From the NCBI GenBank assembly GCA_002877855.1, contig PNIA01000009.1, forward strand, positions 1 through 44,708: 44,708 nt of DNA. Direction: 5' to 3'. The notes beneath the pieces are model-generated. The model searched no databases, was not told where the DNA came from, and was given only the letters and a program-made list of their open reading frames with translations. Shown piece by piece: positions 1-8,202 of the stretch (position 1 is the first letter of the stretch; each line of letters starts with the position of its first letter). Origin of the DNA: Caldisphaera sp. Lineage in GTDB: Archaea; Thermoproteota; Thermoprotei_A; Sulfolobales; Acidilobaceae. Made by a program: the position numbers and the translations under genes.

Positions 1-6
1 TTGCTA

Positions 7-1137
7 TCATTTATTCTCTATTAAAATAAAAATAATAGAAACTATAAAAATTAAAACTGAAGAAAAAATTGAAACTATGCCAATTCCAAAAGAAAGACTT
101 GAAACCCCTATTACTGAGGTTATTTCTGGAGCAAACCCGCCCAAAATTCTACCAAACATGAAAACAAAATTTGAAGCAGTAGCTCTCAACTCTATTGGAT
201 AGTTTTCACTAACCCAGATACCATCATATGAAAACAATCCAGATGATATATAAAGCAATGCTAAGAGAAGAACTATAAAATAAGAATTCTTAGCAAATAT
301 TAATAAAAAACCTGAAATAAGCCCTAAGGCTGAAAAGCTCATAGTAGTTTTACCTCTTCCTATTTTATCAGACAAAAAGCCAGCAAACCAATAAGAAAGA
401 AAGCCAATTATAGAAAGTATACCTATATCTGATGTCATATCAAGCTTTTCAATTAAAGTTGGAGCAATACTTAATAAAGGAACGCTTAGCAAAAATGCTC
501 CTACAACTATTAAAGATAACAAAATTGTTTTATATCTATATTTGCTAATAAAAAGGTCACCTATATTTGATACCCTTTTTTGATGAGTTTTCAACGTTTC
601 TTTAATAACTACTGAAGATATTATGCCAAAAACTAAACTTATTATACCGATAGTTAAAAATAGGAATCTCCAATATCTAATAAAACTAAACGTTAAAACA
701 TCTAATCCAAATCCTACATAATAAAGACCTTGAACTAATCCCCCAAATGACCCTGTATATGAGCCCAAAGTTTCAACTATTAATGCATATGCTATGCCAT
801 TCTCAGCATTTACGCCAAAACCAACAAAGAACCAGCTTATAAATAATTCAATGATAGAATTAGAAAATGATGAAATAATTAGAAATAAAGAAAACAAAAT
901 TATAGATAAAATTGTTGTAAACTTCCTACCAACTTTATCTGCATATCTTCCTAAAATAAATCCTCCTATAGCTCCTCCTATAAAGTCTATAGGAAATGTT
1001 AAGCTGATAATGTAAAGAGGTACATTAAAATAACTTGAAATTTGGGTTAGAACCATGGAAATTGAAAATACTACATAAGCTGATAATGTAAAAGGAACTA
1101 ATACACCTACCATATTGTTAATTTTATATTTATTCAA
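7..1137 (-). CDS. MFS transporter (sugar/metabolite-type permease)
   Basis: A 376-residue, strongly hydrophobic protein with about 11-12 membrane segments by eye. The loop between segments 2 and 3 carries the Major Facilitator motif A (GRYADKVGRK, about residues 63-72), and a second degenerate copy (SDKIGRGK, near residue 260) lies at the equivalent place in the second half. This two-fold layout is typical of MFS secondary transporters, which move small solutes across the cytoplasmic membrane using an ion gradient. The substrate cannot be read from the sequence. The start is a TTG with a G-rich stretch (AGGGGT) just upstream. The gene stands alone: the next gene in the same direction, proS, is almost 200 bases upstream with a small RNA candidate between them. 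The reading frame is complete and stops six bases from the window edge. Family call is firm; specificity is unknown. Confidence 0.85.
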   Translation of the reverse strand: MNKYKINNMVGVLVPFTLSAYVVFSISMVLTQISSYFNVPLYIISLTFPIDFIGGAIGGFILGRYADKVGRKFTTILSIILFSLFLIISSFSNSIIELFISWFFVGFGVNAENGIAYALIVETLGSYTGSFGGLVQGLYYVGFGLDVLTFSFIRYWRFLFLTIGIISLVFGIISSVVIKETLKTHQKRVSNIGDLFISKYRYKTILLSLIVVGAFLLSVPLLSIAPTLIEKLDMTSDIGILSIIGFLSYWFAGFLSDKIGRGKTTMSFSALGLISGFLLIFAKNSYFIVLLLALLYISSGLFSYDGIWVSENYPIELRATASNFVFMFGRILGGFAPEITSVIGVSSLSFGIGIVSIFSSVLIFIVSIIFILIENK

Positions 1138-1210
1138 GCAGACCCCTATTAAACTAAATTAAAAGATAAAATTAAAATTTTCATACGTCAAGTTAATTAA
1201 AAAATAAACA

Positions 1211-1220
1211 AATTATAAGC
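1211..1220 (+). promoter_or_regulatory. TATA-like box for the sRNA at 1240
   Basis: AATTATAAGC lies about 25-28 bases before the first base of the C/D box sRNA candidate, the usual archaeal TATA to start-site distance. The surrounding DNA is AT-rich, so this is supportive rather than decisive. Confidence 0.35.
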
Positions 1221-1237
1221 CCATTTTCAATAGTATA

Positions 1238-1307
1238 AAATGCGATGAAGAGTGTGGTGGACCCGGAAACTTAAAAGTTAATGACGACAAGGAGCCCTCT
1301 GAGCACT
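1238..1307 (+). ncRNA. candidate C/D box sRNA (2'-O-methylation guide)
   Basis: In the gap between the MFS gene and proS there is a compact block matching a C/D guide RNA: box C-like GCGATGA at 1242-1248, D'-like CGGA at 1264-1267, C'-like ATGACGA at 1281-1287 and a perfect box D CTGA at 1299-1302. A short TGC/GCA pairing (1241-1243 with 1303-1305) can close the ends. A TATA-like element (AATTATAAG, 1211-1219) lies about 25 bases upstream of the start, and a run of T residues (1311-1316) follows the end. The candidate guides are about 11 bases before D and 14-15 bases before D'. Box C has one mismatch and D' is non-canonical, and the targets were not identified. Confidence 0.55.
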
Positions 1308-1325
1308 AGATTTTTTATTAATATT

Positions 1326-2783
1326 CTAATATTGTCTTGCATATCTCATAACCGTAAAAGCTTTTTCACCACATATAGGGCATTTTTTGCCAGATAATTT
1401 CTTAGAAGGCCATGGTGTTCCTAAACTTTTTGCCTCGAGCTCTTCCATGATTTTGTTTGCGCATGTCTCTTTACCGCACCAGGGGATTTCAACAATTCCT
1501 TTTTTATTTATATAATCCTTTGCTTCTTTTATATTATCAAACTCGTATATTTTTTGTTGTAAATTCTTCCACGCTCTTTCATATAAATTGTTTTTGATGC
1601 TTTCTAGAATTAAATTAGTTTCTTTTATAACATTGCTTTCTTCAACTACCTTTCTTGCTAAAGTATCTCTTCTAACTATAGTTATGGTACGATTCTTTAA
1701 TTCTCTAGAGCCAATTTCTATTCTAACAGGAATACCTTTAGCCTCCCAATAATAGTATTTTTCTCCAGGAGTGATGTCTGGCCTATCGTCAATTTTGCAT
1801 CTAATTTTAGAATCAACAAGTTTATTAAGTATATTTTTGCTATATTCAATTACAGATTGTGCTTCTGATTCATTATTTGATGGTATTGGAACTATCACCA
1901 CCTGTATAGGGGCTATGTCAGGTGGCAACACTAGACCATTATCATCTCCATGTACACCAATTATTGTTGCAATAACCCTATCGCTTATACCATAACTTGT
2001 CTGCCATGGATGATCAAAAGATTCATCCTTTAATTGTATCTTGTAGTTAAATGCTTTTGAAAAACTTTGGCCTAAATGATGTACAGTTCCTATTTGTAAT
2101 GTTTTACCATCAGGCATTATCGTATCGAAAGCTATAGTATATAATGCTCCTGCAAACTTATCCCAATCGGGCCTTTTGCTAATTATATAAGGTATTCCTA
2201 ATTCATCAAAGAACTTTTTATATATGTCTATTGCTTCTTTTATTTGGTTTTCTGCACTATCAAAACTATCATGAATTGTGTGAGCTTCTTTAAAACTTGT
2301 TACTTCTCTTAATCTTATTAATGGTCTTGTTGCTTTGGTTTCATATCTAAACATACTAACTATTTGATACAATTTTTTTGGTAATTGTTTATAACTTTGA
2401 TACCAAAGTGATTCATAATATGTTATAATCGTTTCGCTTGTTGGTCTAAGGGCTAACTTTTGATCTAGTTCTTCAGTTCCTCCATGGGTTACCCAAAATA
2501 CTTCATCTTCAAAGCCTTTTATATGCTCTCCTTCTTTTTCTAACATCCATTTTGGAATTAAGAGAGGGAACAAAATCTCTTCATGATCCTTTGAATCTAG
2601 TAAATCTCTCATTAAATCTATAGTTCTTTTCCTTATTTGAAATCCATATGGCAACCAAATACCCATACCCTTAACTGGATACCTTCCGTAATCGTAAACT
2701 TCAGCCCTTTCTAGTATCCAATCATACCATTGAGAAAAATCTTTTTCTTTCTTTTCCTTTCTTGGTTCCACCACTTCTAACAC
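1326..2783 (-). CDS. proS: prolyl-tRNA synthetase (archaeal/eukaryotic type)
   Basis: A 485-residue class II synthetase charging tRNA-Pro. The N-terminal catalytic part contains the motif-2/3 environment seen in archaeal and eukaryotic ProRS ([15 protein letters not shown] and a following [17 protein letters not shown] segment). An anticodon-binding domain starts near residue 290 ([11 protein letters not shown]). The short C-terminal domain has CGKETC and CPICGEK cysteine pairs, as expected for the zinc-binding tail of this type, and ends in Tyr. The bacterial editing insertion is absent. The reading frame begins at GTG; further GTG codons at positions 4 and 5 are possible starts, and no clear Shine-Dalgarno precedes the first, which suggests a leaderless or short-leader message. 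A TATA-like stretch lies about 35 bases upstream. Stand-alone gene upstream of the sRNA candidate. Confidence 0.95.
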   Translation of the reverse strand: MLEVVEPRKEKKEKDFSQWYDWILERAEVYDYGRYPVKGMGIWLPYGFQIRKRTIDLMRDLLDSKDHEEILFPLLIPKWMLEKEGEHIKGFEDEVFWVTHGGTEELDQKLALRPTSETIITYYESLWYQSYKQLPKKLYQIVSMFRYETKATRPLIRLREVTSFKEAHTIHDSFDSAENQIKEAIDIYKKFFDELGIPYIISKRPDWDKFAGALYTIAFDTIMPDGKTLQIGTVHHLGQSFSKAFNYKIQLKDESFDHPWQTSYGISDRVIATIIGVHGDDNGLVLPPDIAPIQVVIVPIPSNNESEAQSVIEYSKNILNKLVDSKIRCKIDDRPDITPGEKYYYWEAKGIPVRIEIGSRELKNRTITIVRRDTLARKVVEESNVIKETNLILESIKNNLYERAWKNLQQKIYEFDNIKEAKDYINKKGIVEIPWCGKETCANKIMEELEAKSLGTPWPSKKLSGKKCPICGEKAFTVMRYARQY

Positions 2784-2842
2784 CGTTTAATTACTGGATA
2801 TTACAAGCATAAAACAAAATATAAATATTGCATGTTAAAAAA

Positions 2843-3232
2843 TCATGGCAATACAAACAATATTATTATCGCTATCAATAATCCATATATTGCTATTCCT
2901 TCTCCTAATACCACAAATATGAATGCTGTTCCAAATAGCTCCCTGTTTTCTGCGACAGCACTTATTGCTGCAGCACCAGCAACACCTACAGCGTAACCTC
3001 CACCAATTCCTGCTAGACCTATTGCTAAACCTGAACCAATAGCTTTACCTAGTTCAGAGTAAGGCGAAACAGCTGCAGTAGAAGAACCGGTTGCAGCATG
3101 AGCTATAGCCATACCAGTTCCAAAAGCAGCCAATAAAGAAATTAACGCCACAGCTATCATAATATATCTATATTTTGGATTCTTTAACGATTCCCTTATA
3201 ACCAAGCTAAGCCCTTCCATAAACTTCTCCAC
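2843..3232 (-). CDS. atpK: A-type ATP synthase proteolipid (rotor ring) subunit K/c
   Basis: A 129-residue membrane protein. Residues about 60-129 form the two-helix hairpin of V/A-type ATPase proteolipids, rich in Gly and Ala ([16 protein letters not shown]), with the ion-binding carboxylate in the second helix (VVLGEG, Glu111). The protein forms the membrane rotor ring that carries ions through the A1Ao ATP synthase. An extra hydrophobic segment at residues 22-46 precedes the hairpin and may be a cleaved signal or a third helix. The GTG start follows GGTGAG at a five-base spacing. The other ATP synthase genes are not in this window, so the proteolipid gene lies apart from at least its immediate partners. 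Neighbours are proS downstream and a divergent KH-domain gene. Confidence 0.92.
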   Translation of the reverse strand: MEKFMEGLSLVIRESLKNPKYRYIMIAVALISLLAAFGTGMAIAHAATGSSTAAVSPYSELGKAIGSGLAIGLAGIGGGYAVGVAGAAAISAVAENRELFGTAFIFVVLGEGIAIYGLLIAIIILFVLP

Positions 3233-3388
3233 TTTAACTCACCATTACTTTAATCTCAAAACAGTTATTTAACCTTTATCAATTACCTTTAAATAAGTTT
3301 ATGTGTATTACTACTGCAAATAGTAATTTATCATTTATATTATACTTATAAGAATTATTAAAAGAAATTAAATTTTATCATTTTACAA

Positions 3389-3398
3389 ATTTATAAAA
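3389..3398 (+). promoter_or_regulatory. TATA box of the KH-domain gene
   Basis: AATTTATAAA lies in the divergent gap between atpK and the KH-domain gene. It places a start site about 10-12 bases before the GTG at 3432, leaving just enough leader for the GGTGA motif. Confidence 0.45.
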
Positions 3399-3431
3399 GG
3401 TTTATTTGTAGTAATACCAGTGGTGAAAAAA

Positions 3432-4028
3432 GTGCAGATACCATTAGATAAGATTTGTGTCAAAAGTGGAATGCTGTGCCCAAACTGTCAAGCAAAAATA
3501 GACAAAGGACTATATGAAAAATGGGAAGTAGATGTAATGAAAGTTTTATTAGAATTAGAAGACAAACTAAAAGGAATGAAAGATGTAAATTATAAGAAAT
3601 CCATTATATTTGATAAAAAGCTATATGTAATGTTAGAAAATTTGGGTCAACATAAGCATGAGATTGAAAAATACCTAAGAGAAAAGCTTAGCAATTTTGG
3701 TTTTAATAAGATTATTTTGATAGAATTCACAAATAATCCAAAAGAGTTAGTATATAAACTATTGCACAACATAGAAATAAAGTCGGCCAATATTTATTAT
3801 AGTCCAGATGGAAATATATATTATGTAGTTAAAGTCCCATCATATGAAAAATTTAAAGTAGATGAGATAGGAGATTCTGCTAAAAGAATATTTAAAATAT
3901 TAACAAACAATGACATATATTTTGAATTTGTGGAATCTGCCAGATCAACAAAAATAATTAATGAAGAGGAAAAATTAAACCAACATATTGATTCTGATAA
4001 ATTAAATAAAATCCTAAAAAATATATAA
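3432..4028 (+). CDS. NusA-like KH-domain transcription factor (archaeal)
   Basis: A basic protein of 198 residues. The N-terminus holds a CPNC knuckle (residues about 17-20) followed by a long helix. The remainder looks like the tandem type-2 KH fold of archaeal NusA-like 'transcription elongation' proteins, with repeated hydrophobic strands and a lysine-rich helix, although no GxxG loop is sharply visible. Archaeal homologues are annotated as RNA-binding transcription factors; the molecular role is not well defined. The longest frame opens at 3420 with GTG GTG, but these bases form a GGTGA Shine-Dalgarno (3422-3426) five bases before the GTG at 3432, which I take as the start. Transcribed divergently from atpK and convergent with fen, with 24 bases between the two stop codons. 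Confidence 0.7.
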   Translation: MQIPLDKICVKSGMLCPNCQAKIDKGLYEKWEVDVMKVLLELEDKLKGMKDVNYKKSIIFDKKLYVMLENLGQHKHEIEKYLREKLSNFGFNKIILIEFTNNPKELVYKLLHNIEIKSANIYYSPDGNIYYVVKVPSYEKFKVDEIGDSAKRIFKILTNNDIYFEFVESARSTKIINEEEKLNQHIDSDKLNKILKNI

Positions 4029-4052
4029 TTTTTTATTATTAATTTTATAAAA

Positions 4053-5102
4053 TTACTTAAACCAATTATCTAATCTTGCCTGCTTTGTTTTTATTGATTC
4101 TTTATAAGACTTTCTTAGCCTTTCTATGGCCTTTTTAACCCTATCTTCATTAAAATCATGTTGCTTAACTAACATATCTAATATTTTTTCTTCATCTGGC
4201 TCTTTCCAGTCTATTTTATAATTATCATTTGATGGAGGACTTAAGAAATAATTATATATCTTTATAGGATCAACATCTCCCCAATCAACTTTTATTGAAT
4301 TTAAAGCCTTTATCGGATCCTTATATTCCTTAACGAACTTTAAAGCAGTTTTTGGCCCATAACCCTTTACTCCATCAGGATTAAAATCTGTTCCTAATAA
4401 AATACCTATTAAGATTAATTGTTCTCTACTAATATCTAGTAGTTTAAGCATATCTGATAAATTTATTAGTTCAGGTTTTATCTCAATATATTCTTCTTTA
4501 TTTGGAAGCTTTCTTTTACCAGTTATTGCGAGATTTCTAACTAGTTTTGGAGAACCAAAAAGTAGGCTATCATAATCCTGGCTTCCTGCAGCATATACAT
4601 CACCTTTTTTAGCCATGTAAGCTGCCTGTGCCTCTCCATCAGCTGGCGCTTGAATCCATGGTATACCCATATAAGTTAATAGCTGCTTTGCATCATTTAC
4701 CATTGTGCTTGAAAGAGACGTAGATGCTTGAGCATATTTTTTCGCCTCTTCTATACGGCCTTCTTCTTTTGCCTTTTGATATTTTTCCGCATATTGCTGC
4801 CTTCTAGAAATTCTCTCCTCAATTTCCCTTTTTTTCATTTCCGGAGGTTTTCCATCAAAAACATATATAGGTTTAACGCCTTCTTCAATTAAGTTTATTG
4901 TTCTATAAAATAGACCGCTTATATGACTAGTTATGTTACCTTGCGAATCTATTAATGGTGTTCCATCAGGTTGTCTGATTGCAGCAAGAAATTGATATAA
5001 CATATTATACCCATCCAGGGCTATAGAATAACCTTTTAAAGATTTTATTTCGATATCTTGTTTTGCGTTTTCTGGAATCAGGTCTTTTAAGTTTACTCCC
5101 AA
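4053..5102 (-). CDS. fen: flap endonuclease 1 (FEN-1/XPG family)
   Basis: A structure-specific nuclease that removes 5' flaps during Okazaki-fragment maturation and repair. The N- and I-domains are complete: Asp30 (ALDGYNMLY), VFDGKPPEMK, the acidic DGEAQAAYMAKKG and AGSQDYDSLLFG segments, and the helix-hairpin-helix KGYGPKTALK. The C-terminus ends with QARLDNWF, a PCNA-interacting PIP box, and a PCNA gene is also in this window. The longest frame starts at GTG 5114, but GTGGTGA there is the Shine-Dalgarno. A TTG at 5102 gives the N-terminus Met-Gly-Val-Asn. This matches other archaeal FEN-1 proteins, whose N-terminal Gly sits near the active site. Final length is 349 residues. The gene lies downstream of the winged-helix gene, 47 bases away, and probably shares its transcript. 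Confidence 0.95.
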   Translation of the reverse strand: MGVNLKDLIPENAKQDIEIKSLKGYSIALDGYNMLYQFLAAIRQPDGTPLIDSQGNITSHISGLFYRTINLIEEGVKPIYVFDGKPPEMKKREIEERISRRQQYAEKYQKAKEEGRIEEAKKYAQASTSLSSTMVNDAKQLLTYMGIPWIQAPADGEAQAAYMAKKGDVYAAGSQDYDSLLFGSPKLVRNLAITGKRKLPNKEEYIEIKPELINLSDMLKLLDISREQLILIGILLGTDFNPDGVKGYGPKTALKFVKEYKDPIKALNSIKVDWGDVDPIKIYNYFLSPPSNDNYKIDWKEPDEEKILDMLVKQHDFNEDRVKKAIERLRKSYKESIKTKQARLDNWFK

Positions 5103-5149
5103 AAGTTTCACCACTTATAAAATAAAAATTAAAACGTTTTAATTTTTCG

Positions 5150-5431
5150 TTAACTTTCATTATCTACTTGATGAGGGATTTCAAATTGTTCCATTGACTT
5201 CTTTAATTTAATAAGCCTGTCTTCCTTTGTACTAGAACTTACTACTATTAAACCCATTATCTCTAATTTTATTAAAATCTTTATTAGGTCAGCAGGAGAC
5301 ATTTCATATCCTTGACGAGATAAACTTGATATGATTTCTCTTTCAGAAACAGGAATTTCTCCATCTTTAGTTAACCTTTTTATCTCATCATATACTATGT
5401 TTAAATACGGAGATTCTGCCCATATACTCAA
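5150..5431 (-). CDS. small winged-helix-like protein, coupled to cdc48
   Basis: A 93-residue protein with alternating helices and a short hairpin in the pattern of a winged helix-turn-helix domain: SEREIISSLSRQGYEMSPAD, then a second helix and LIVVSSS as the wing. There is no catalytic motif. It could bind DNA or act as a protein-interaction module; I cannot assign a function. Its Shine-Dalgarno (GAGGTGA) overlaps the TGA stop of cdc48, so translation is probably coupled to that gene. The first in-frame GTG (5440) is part of this ribosome site, and the TTG at 5431, five bases further on, is the better start. Same-direction order is cdc48, this gene, fen. Confidence 0.6.
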   Translation of the reverse strand: MSIWAESPYLNIVYDEIKRLTKDGEIPVSEREIISSLSRQGYEMSPADLIKILIKLEIMGLIVVSSSTKEDRLIKLKKSMEQFEIPHQVDNES

Positions 5432-5441
5432 ATTTATCACC

Positions 5442-7646
5442 TCAATAGGTTATAGATGTCGCTGTAGATCTACCTGGATTTATTTGCCTAGCTGTTTCCA
5501 TCCATTTCATATAATATTCTATCATGTATTGGGTTACACTTGGCTTCACCTTTGATAATGCAACATCAAAATGCCTCTTTTTCACTATTCCGTTTTGTAA
5601 GTCTTCCCTCAAAGCACCCATAGCAGCCTCTCTTACTAATGCCGCTAGATCTGCACCTGTATATCCATTAGTCCTCTTTGCTATGTCAACTAAATCAACA
5701 TCATCTCCTAAAGGTACTGTTCTTGTATGTATTTGCAATATTTCAAGCCGGCCTCTCTCATCTGGGGGTGGAACATAAACTAGTTTTTCTAACCTTCCGG
5801 GTCTTATTAAGGCTGGGTCAACCATTTCTGGTCTGTTTGTTGCTGCTATAACAACAACGTTTTGAAGGTCAGTAATTCCATCTATTTCAGTAAGAAGTTG
5901 GCTAACTATCCTTTCTCCGACCCTTGTCCCCTCATCGGTGCCTCTTAAAGCTGCTATAGCATCAATTTCATCAAAGAAAACTACTGCAGGTGCATATTGT
6001 CTGGCTTTTTTAAAGATTTCCCTTATTGCTTTTTCGCTTTCACCTACCCATTTACTTAATACTTCTGGCCCTCTAACTGTTATGAAGTTAGCTCCGCTTT
6101 CTGTTGCAACTGCTTTTGCTAATAATGTCTTACCGGTTCCTGGAGGACCAAAGAGAAGAACTCCCTTAGGTGGTTGCACCCCAATCCTCTTAAATGAATT
6201 TGGGTACTTTAATGGCCATTCTACTACCTCTCTTAATTCTTGCTTTAAGCTATCTAAACCTCCTATATCTTCCCAATGAACTTCTGGTATTTCAACCTGA
6301 ATCTCTCTTAATCCGCTAGGCGTTATTTCTTTAAACGCGGCGATAAAATCCTCCATAGTAACTACCATTTTTTCTAAAACTTCAACTGGTATTTTTTCCT
6401 GCTCTATATCAATCTCTGGCAGATATCTTCTTAGTGCATGCATGGCGGCCTCTTTTACTAATGCTGCCAAATCTGCCCCTGTATATCCTTTTGTAATTTC
6501 TGATAGCCTTTCCATATCAACATCGTTATCTAATGGCATATGCCTTGTATGTATCTGCAAGATTTCCAATCTTCCTTGCTTATCAGGTAAAGGTACTTCA
6601 ATTTCTCTATCAAACCTACCAGGTCTCCTTAATGCTGGATCTACTGCATTTGGCCTGTTTGTTGCTCCAATAACTATTACCTGGCCCCTATTTTCAAGAC
6701 CATCCATTAGAGCCAATAACTGTGCCACTACTCTTCTTTCCACTTCTCCTACAACTTCGTCTCTCTTAGGAGCTATTGCATCTATTTCATCGATAAATAT
6801 TATTGCTGGCGCATTTTTCTTGGCCTCTTCAAAAATCTCTCTTAATCTTTGTTCACTTTCTCCGTAAAACTTACTCATGATTTCAGGACCATTTATTGCA
6901 ACAAAATATGCATCGCTTTCTGTTGCAACCGCTTTTGCTAATAATGTCTTACCGGTTCCTGGAGGACCAAAGAGAAGAACTCCCTTAGGTGGCTCAATTC
7001 CGAGTCTTGCAAATAGTTCCGGGTGCCTTAATGGTAACTCAACTAATTCTCTAATTCTAGATACTACTTCCCTTAAACCGCCTATATCCTCGTAAGTTAC
7101 CTTAGGAACGTTTATTTGTGTCATTGGCTTTTCAAGAATATCAACTGAAGTTTTTTCACTTATTATAACAATTCCTCTTGGTCTTGTATCTATTACTGTC
7201 AATTGGACGGCCTGACCTATAACAGGAACGACTATAACATCTCCTTCAATGACAGGAGTTCCAACAAGCTTCTTTTTAACATATTTTTTAAATCCCTCAT
7301 CAACTGATATCGAATGAACTGTTGGAGCCAACTTTACTTTTGTAGCCTGTTTTGGAATAGCCTTTCTAACAATTACCTTGTCTCCAATATTAATGTCTGC
7401 GTTTTTTCTCAATATACCATCCATTCTTATTATATCTAGGCCTTGGTCTTCAGGCAATGATGGCCATACAACAGCAACTGTCTTCTTCTTACCTTCTATT
7501 TCTACTATATCACCTGGTTCAACATTTAGTTGCTTCATTATATCAACATCTATTCTTACTCTTCTTTTCCCAGTATCTCTTGGCCTTGCCTCAGATACTC
7601 TCAAAATTATTTCTTTCGAATTGTTAGATTGATTCTCTTCTGACAT
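5442..7646 (-). CDS. cdc48: Cdc48/VCP/p97-type AAA+ ATPase
   Basis: A 734-residue double-AAA unfoldase. The N-terminal double-psi barrel and second N-subdomain occupy about residues 10-180. D1 has Walker A GPPGTGKT near residue 232 and Walker [10 protein letters not shown]2 has a second GPPGTGKT near 505 and VVFFDEID. Arginine fingers (RRPGRFDRE and RPGRLEK) and second regions of homology are intact in both modules. Family members are hexamers that extract or unfold proteins, in archaea often feeding the proteasome. The frame opens at 7670, but the ATG at 7646 follows a GGTGGGG ribosome site and yields a normal N-terminus (MSEENQSN). Oddity: the D1 and D2 Walker A regions share 78 of 79 identical bases (6095-6173 and 6914-6992), including silent positions. 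First gene of a probable cdc48-wHTH-fen operon. Confidence 0.97.
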   Translation of the reverse strand: MSEENQSNNSKEIILRVSEARPRDTGKRRVRIDVDIMKQLNVEPGDIVEIEGKKKTVAVVWPSLPEDQGLDIIRMDGILRKNADINIGDKVIVRKAIPKQATKVKLAPTVHSISVDEGFKKYVKKKLVGTPVIEGDVIVVPVIGQAVQLTVIDTRPRGIVIISEKTSVDILEKPMTQINVPKVTYEDIGGLREVVSRIRELVELPLRHPELFARLGIEPPKGVLLFGPPGTGKTLLAKAVATESDAYFVAINGPEIMSKFYGESEQRLREIFEEAKKNAPAIIFIDEIDAIAPKRDEVVGEVERRVVAQLLALMDGLENRGQVIVIGATNRPNAVDPALRRPGRFDREIEVPLPDKQGRLEILQIHTRHMPLDNDVDMERLSEITKGYTGADLAALVKEAAMHALRRYLPEIDIEQEKIPVEVLEKMVVTMEDFIAAFKEITPSGLREIQVEIPEVHWEDIGGLDSLKQELREVVEWPLKYPNSFKRIGVQPPKGVLLFGPPGTGKTLLAKAVATESGANFITVRGPEVLSKWVGESEKAIREIFKKARQYAPAVVFFDEIDAIAALRGTDEGTRVGERIVSQLLTEIDGITDLQNVVVIAATNRPEMVDPALIRPGRLEKLVYVPPPDERGRLEILQIHTRTVPLGDDVDLVDIAKRTNGYTGADLAALVREAAMGALREDLQNGIVKKRHFDVALSKVKPSVTQYMIEYYMKWMETARQINPGRSTATSITY
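6095..6173. repeat. intragenic repeat, copy in cdc48 D2
   Basis: A 79-base stretch over the D2 Walker A region of cdc48, matching 6914-6992 in D1 at 78 of 79 bases. The single difference, at 6111, is silent. The flanking sequence falls quickly to ordinary D1/D2 divergence. Confidence 0.85.
6914..6992. repeat. intragenic repeat, copy in cdc48 D1
   Basis: Partner of the 6095-6173 repeat. It encodes the D1 ATESD segment read back through the Walker A loop to the residues around PPKGVLLFG. Near-identity at silent sites points to recent conversion between the two AAA modules rather than protein-level constraint alone. Confidence 0.85.
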
Positions 7647-7942
7647 AATTTTACCCCACCATCTCCACAAAAAAACTATGCTCTAGAGCCTTTAAATTAG
7701 CATTTTATATTATTTTTATAAATATTAATATTTTATATTATTTAAAAACTAAATTCACACGCTTTAGATTGAATAAAGTAAGAATTAAACAATAACAACA
7801 ACTATTACTCATTTGTATAAATAATTTTAGATTCGTACTAAAAATTATTTTATATATTTATTAATAATAGAAATTATAACAATATATGATAAAATTTATT
7901 TAACCTACGCATAATATAACATAATGCATAGGGGAGAATGGT
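7647..7942. promoter_or_regulatory. divergent promoter region, cdc48 / 84-residue gene
   Basis: A 296-base, very AT-rich gap with no convincing reading frame. A TATA-like element for cdc48 on the minus strand lies at 7702-7710, about 55-65 bases before its ATG. A plus-strand element (ATTTATTT, about 7893-7900) would place a start about 18 bases before the TTG at 7943. I see no structured RNA in it. Confidence 0.4.
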
Positions 7943-8197
7943 TTGCCTGAAACCCAAAATACAATAAACCAAGGTAGAGTTGATGTTTATCATATAAATT
8001 GGGATTCTAAATCAGACGCTAGTTACGTAAAAAAGGAGCTTGTTAACGCATTTAGGGCTAGGGCAAAAAGAGTTATAATTCATGTTTATAACTCTTCTGA
8101 TTATTCCTATATGGAAAAGCTTAGAGATTTTTTAGGTGAATTTTTATCTCAAACAATCATAATTGTAAGAGAAAAGACTGATAGCGATTTAAGGTGA
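7943..8197 (+). CDS. conserved-looking 84-residue protein of unknown function
   Basis: A small soluble protein without recognisable motif, signal peptide or cysteines. The core alternates strands and helices (RVDVYHINW, a helix with KKELVNAFRARAKR, VIIHVY, a second helix, then TIIIVREK), which suggests a small alpha/beta fold. The TTG start follows GGGGAGA at a suitable distance. The stop overlaps the ribosome site of the next gene (AAGGTGATAG), so the two are almost certainly translated together and the protein may work with the radical SAM enzyme, as a subunit or small binding partner. That functional link is inference from position only. Confidence 0.65.
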   Translation: MPETQNTINQGRVDVYHINWDSKSDASYVKKELVNAFRARAKRVIIHVYNSSDYSYMEKLRDFLGEFLSQTIIIVREKTDSDLR

Positions 8198-8202
8198 TAG
8201 AA

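Noticed and set aside
5524..7632. Several plus-strand frames of 72-141 codons opposite cdc48
   Set aside because: They are antisense shadows of a highly conserved gene; their products are Ser/Pro/Leu-rich without motifs, and no promoters or ribosome sites fit.
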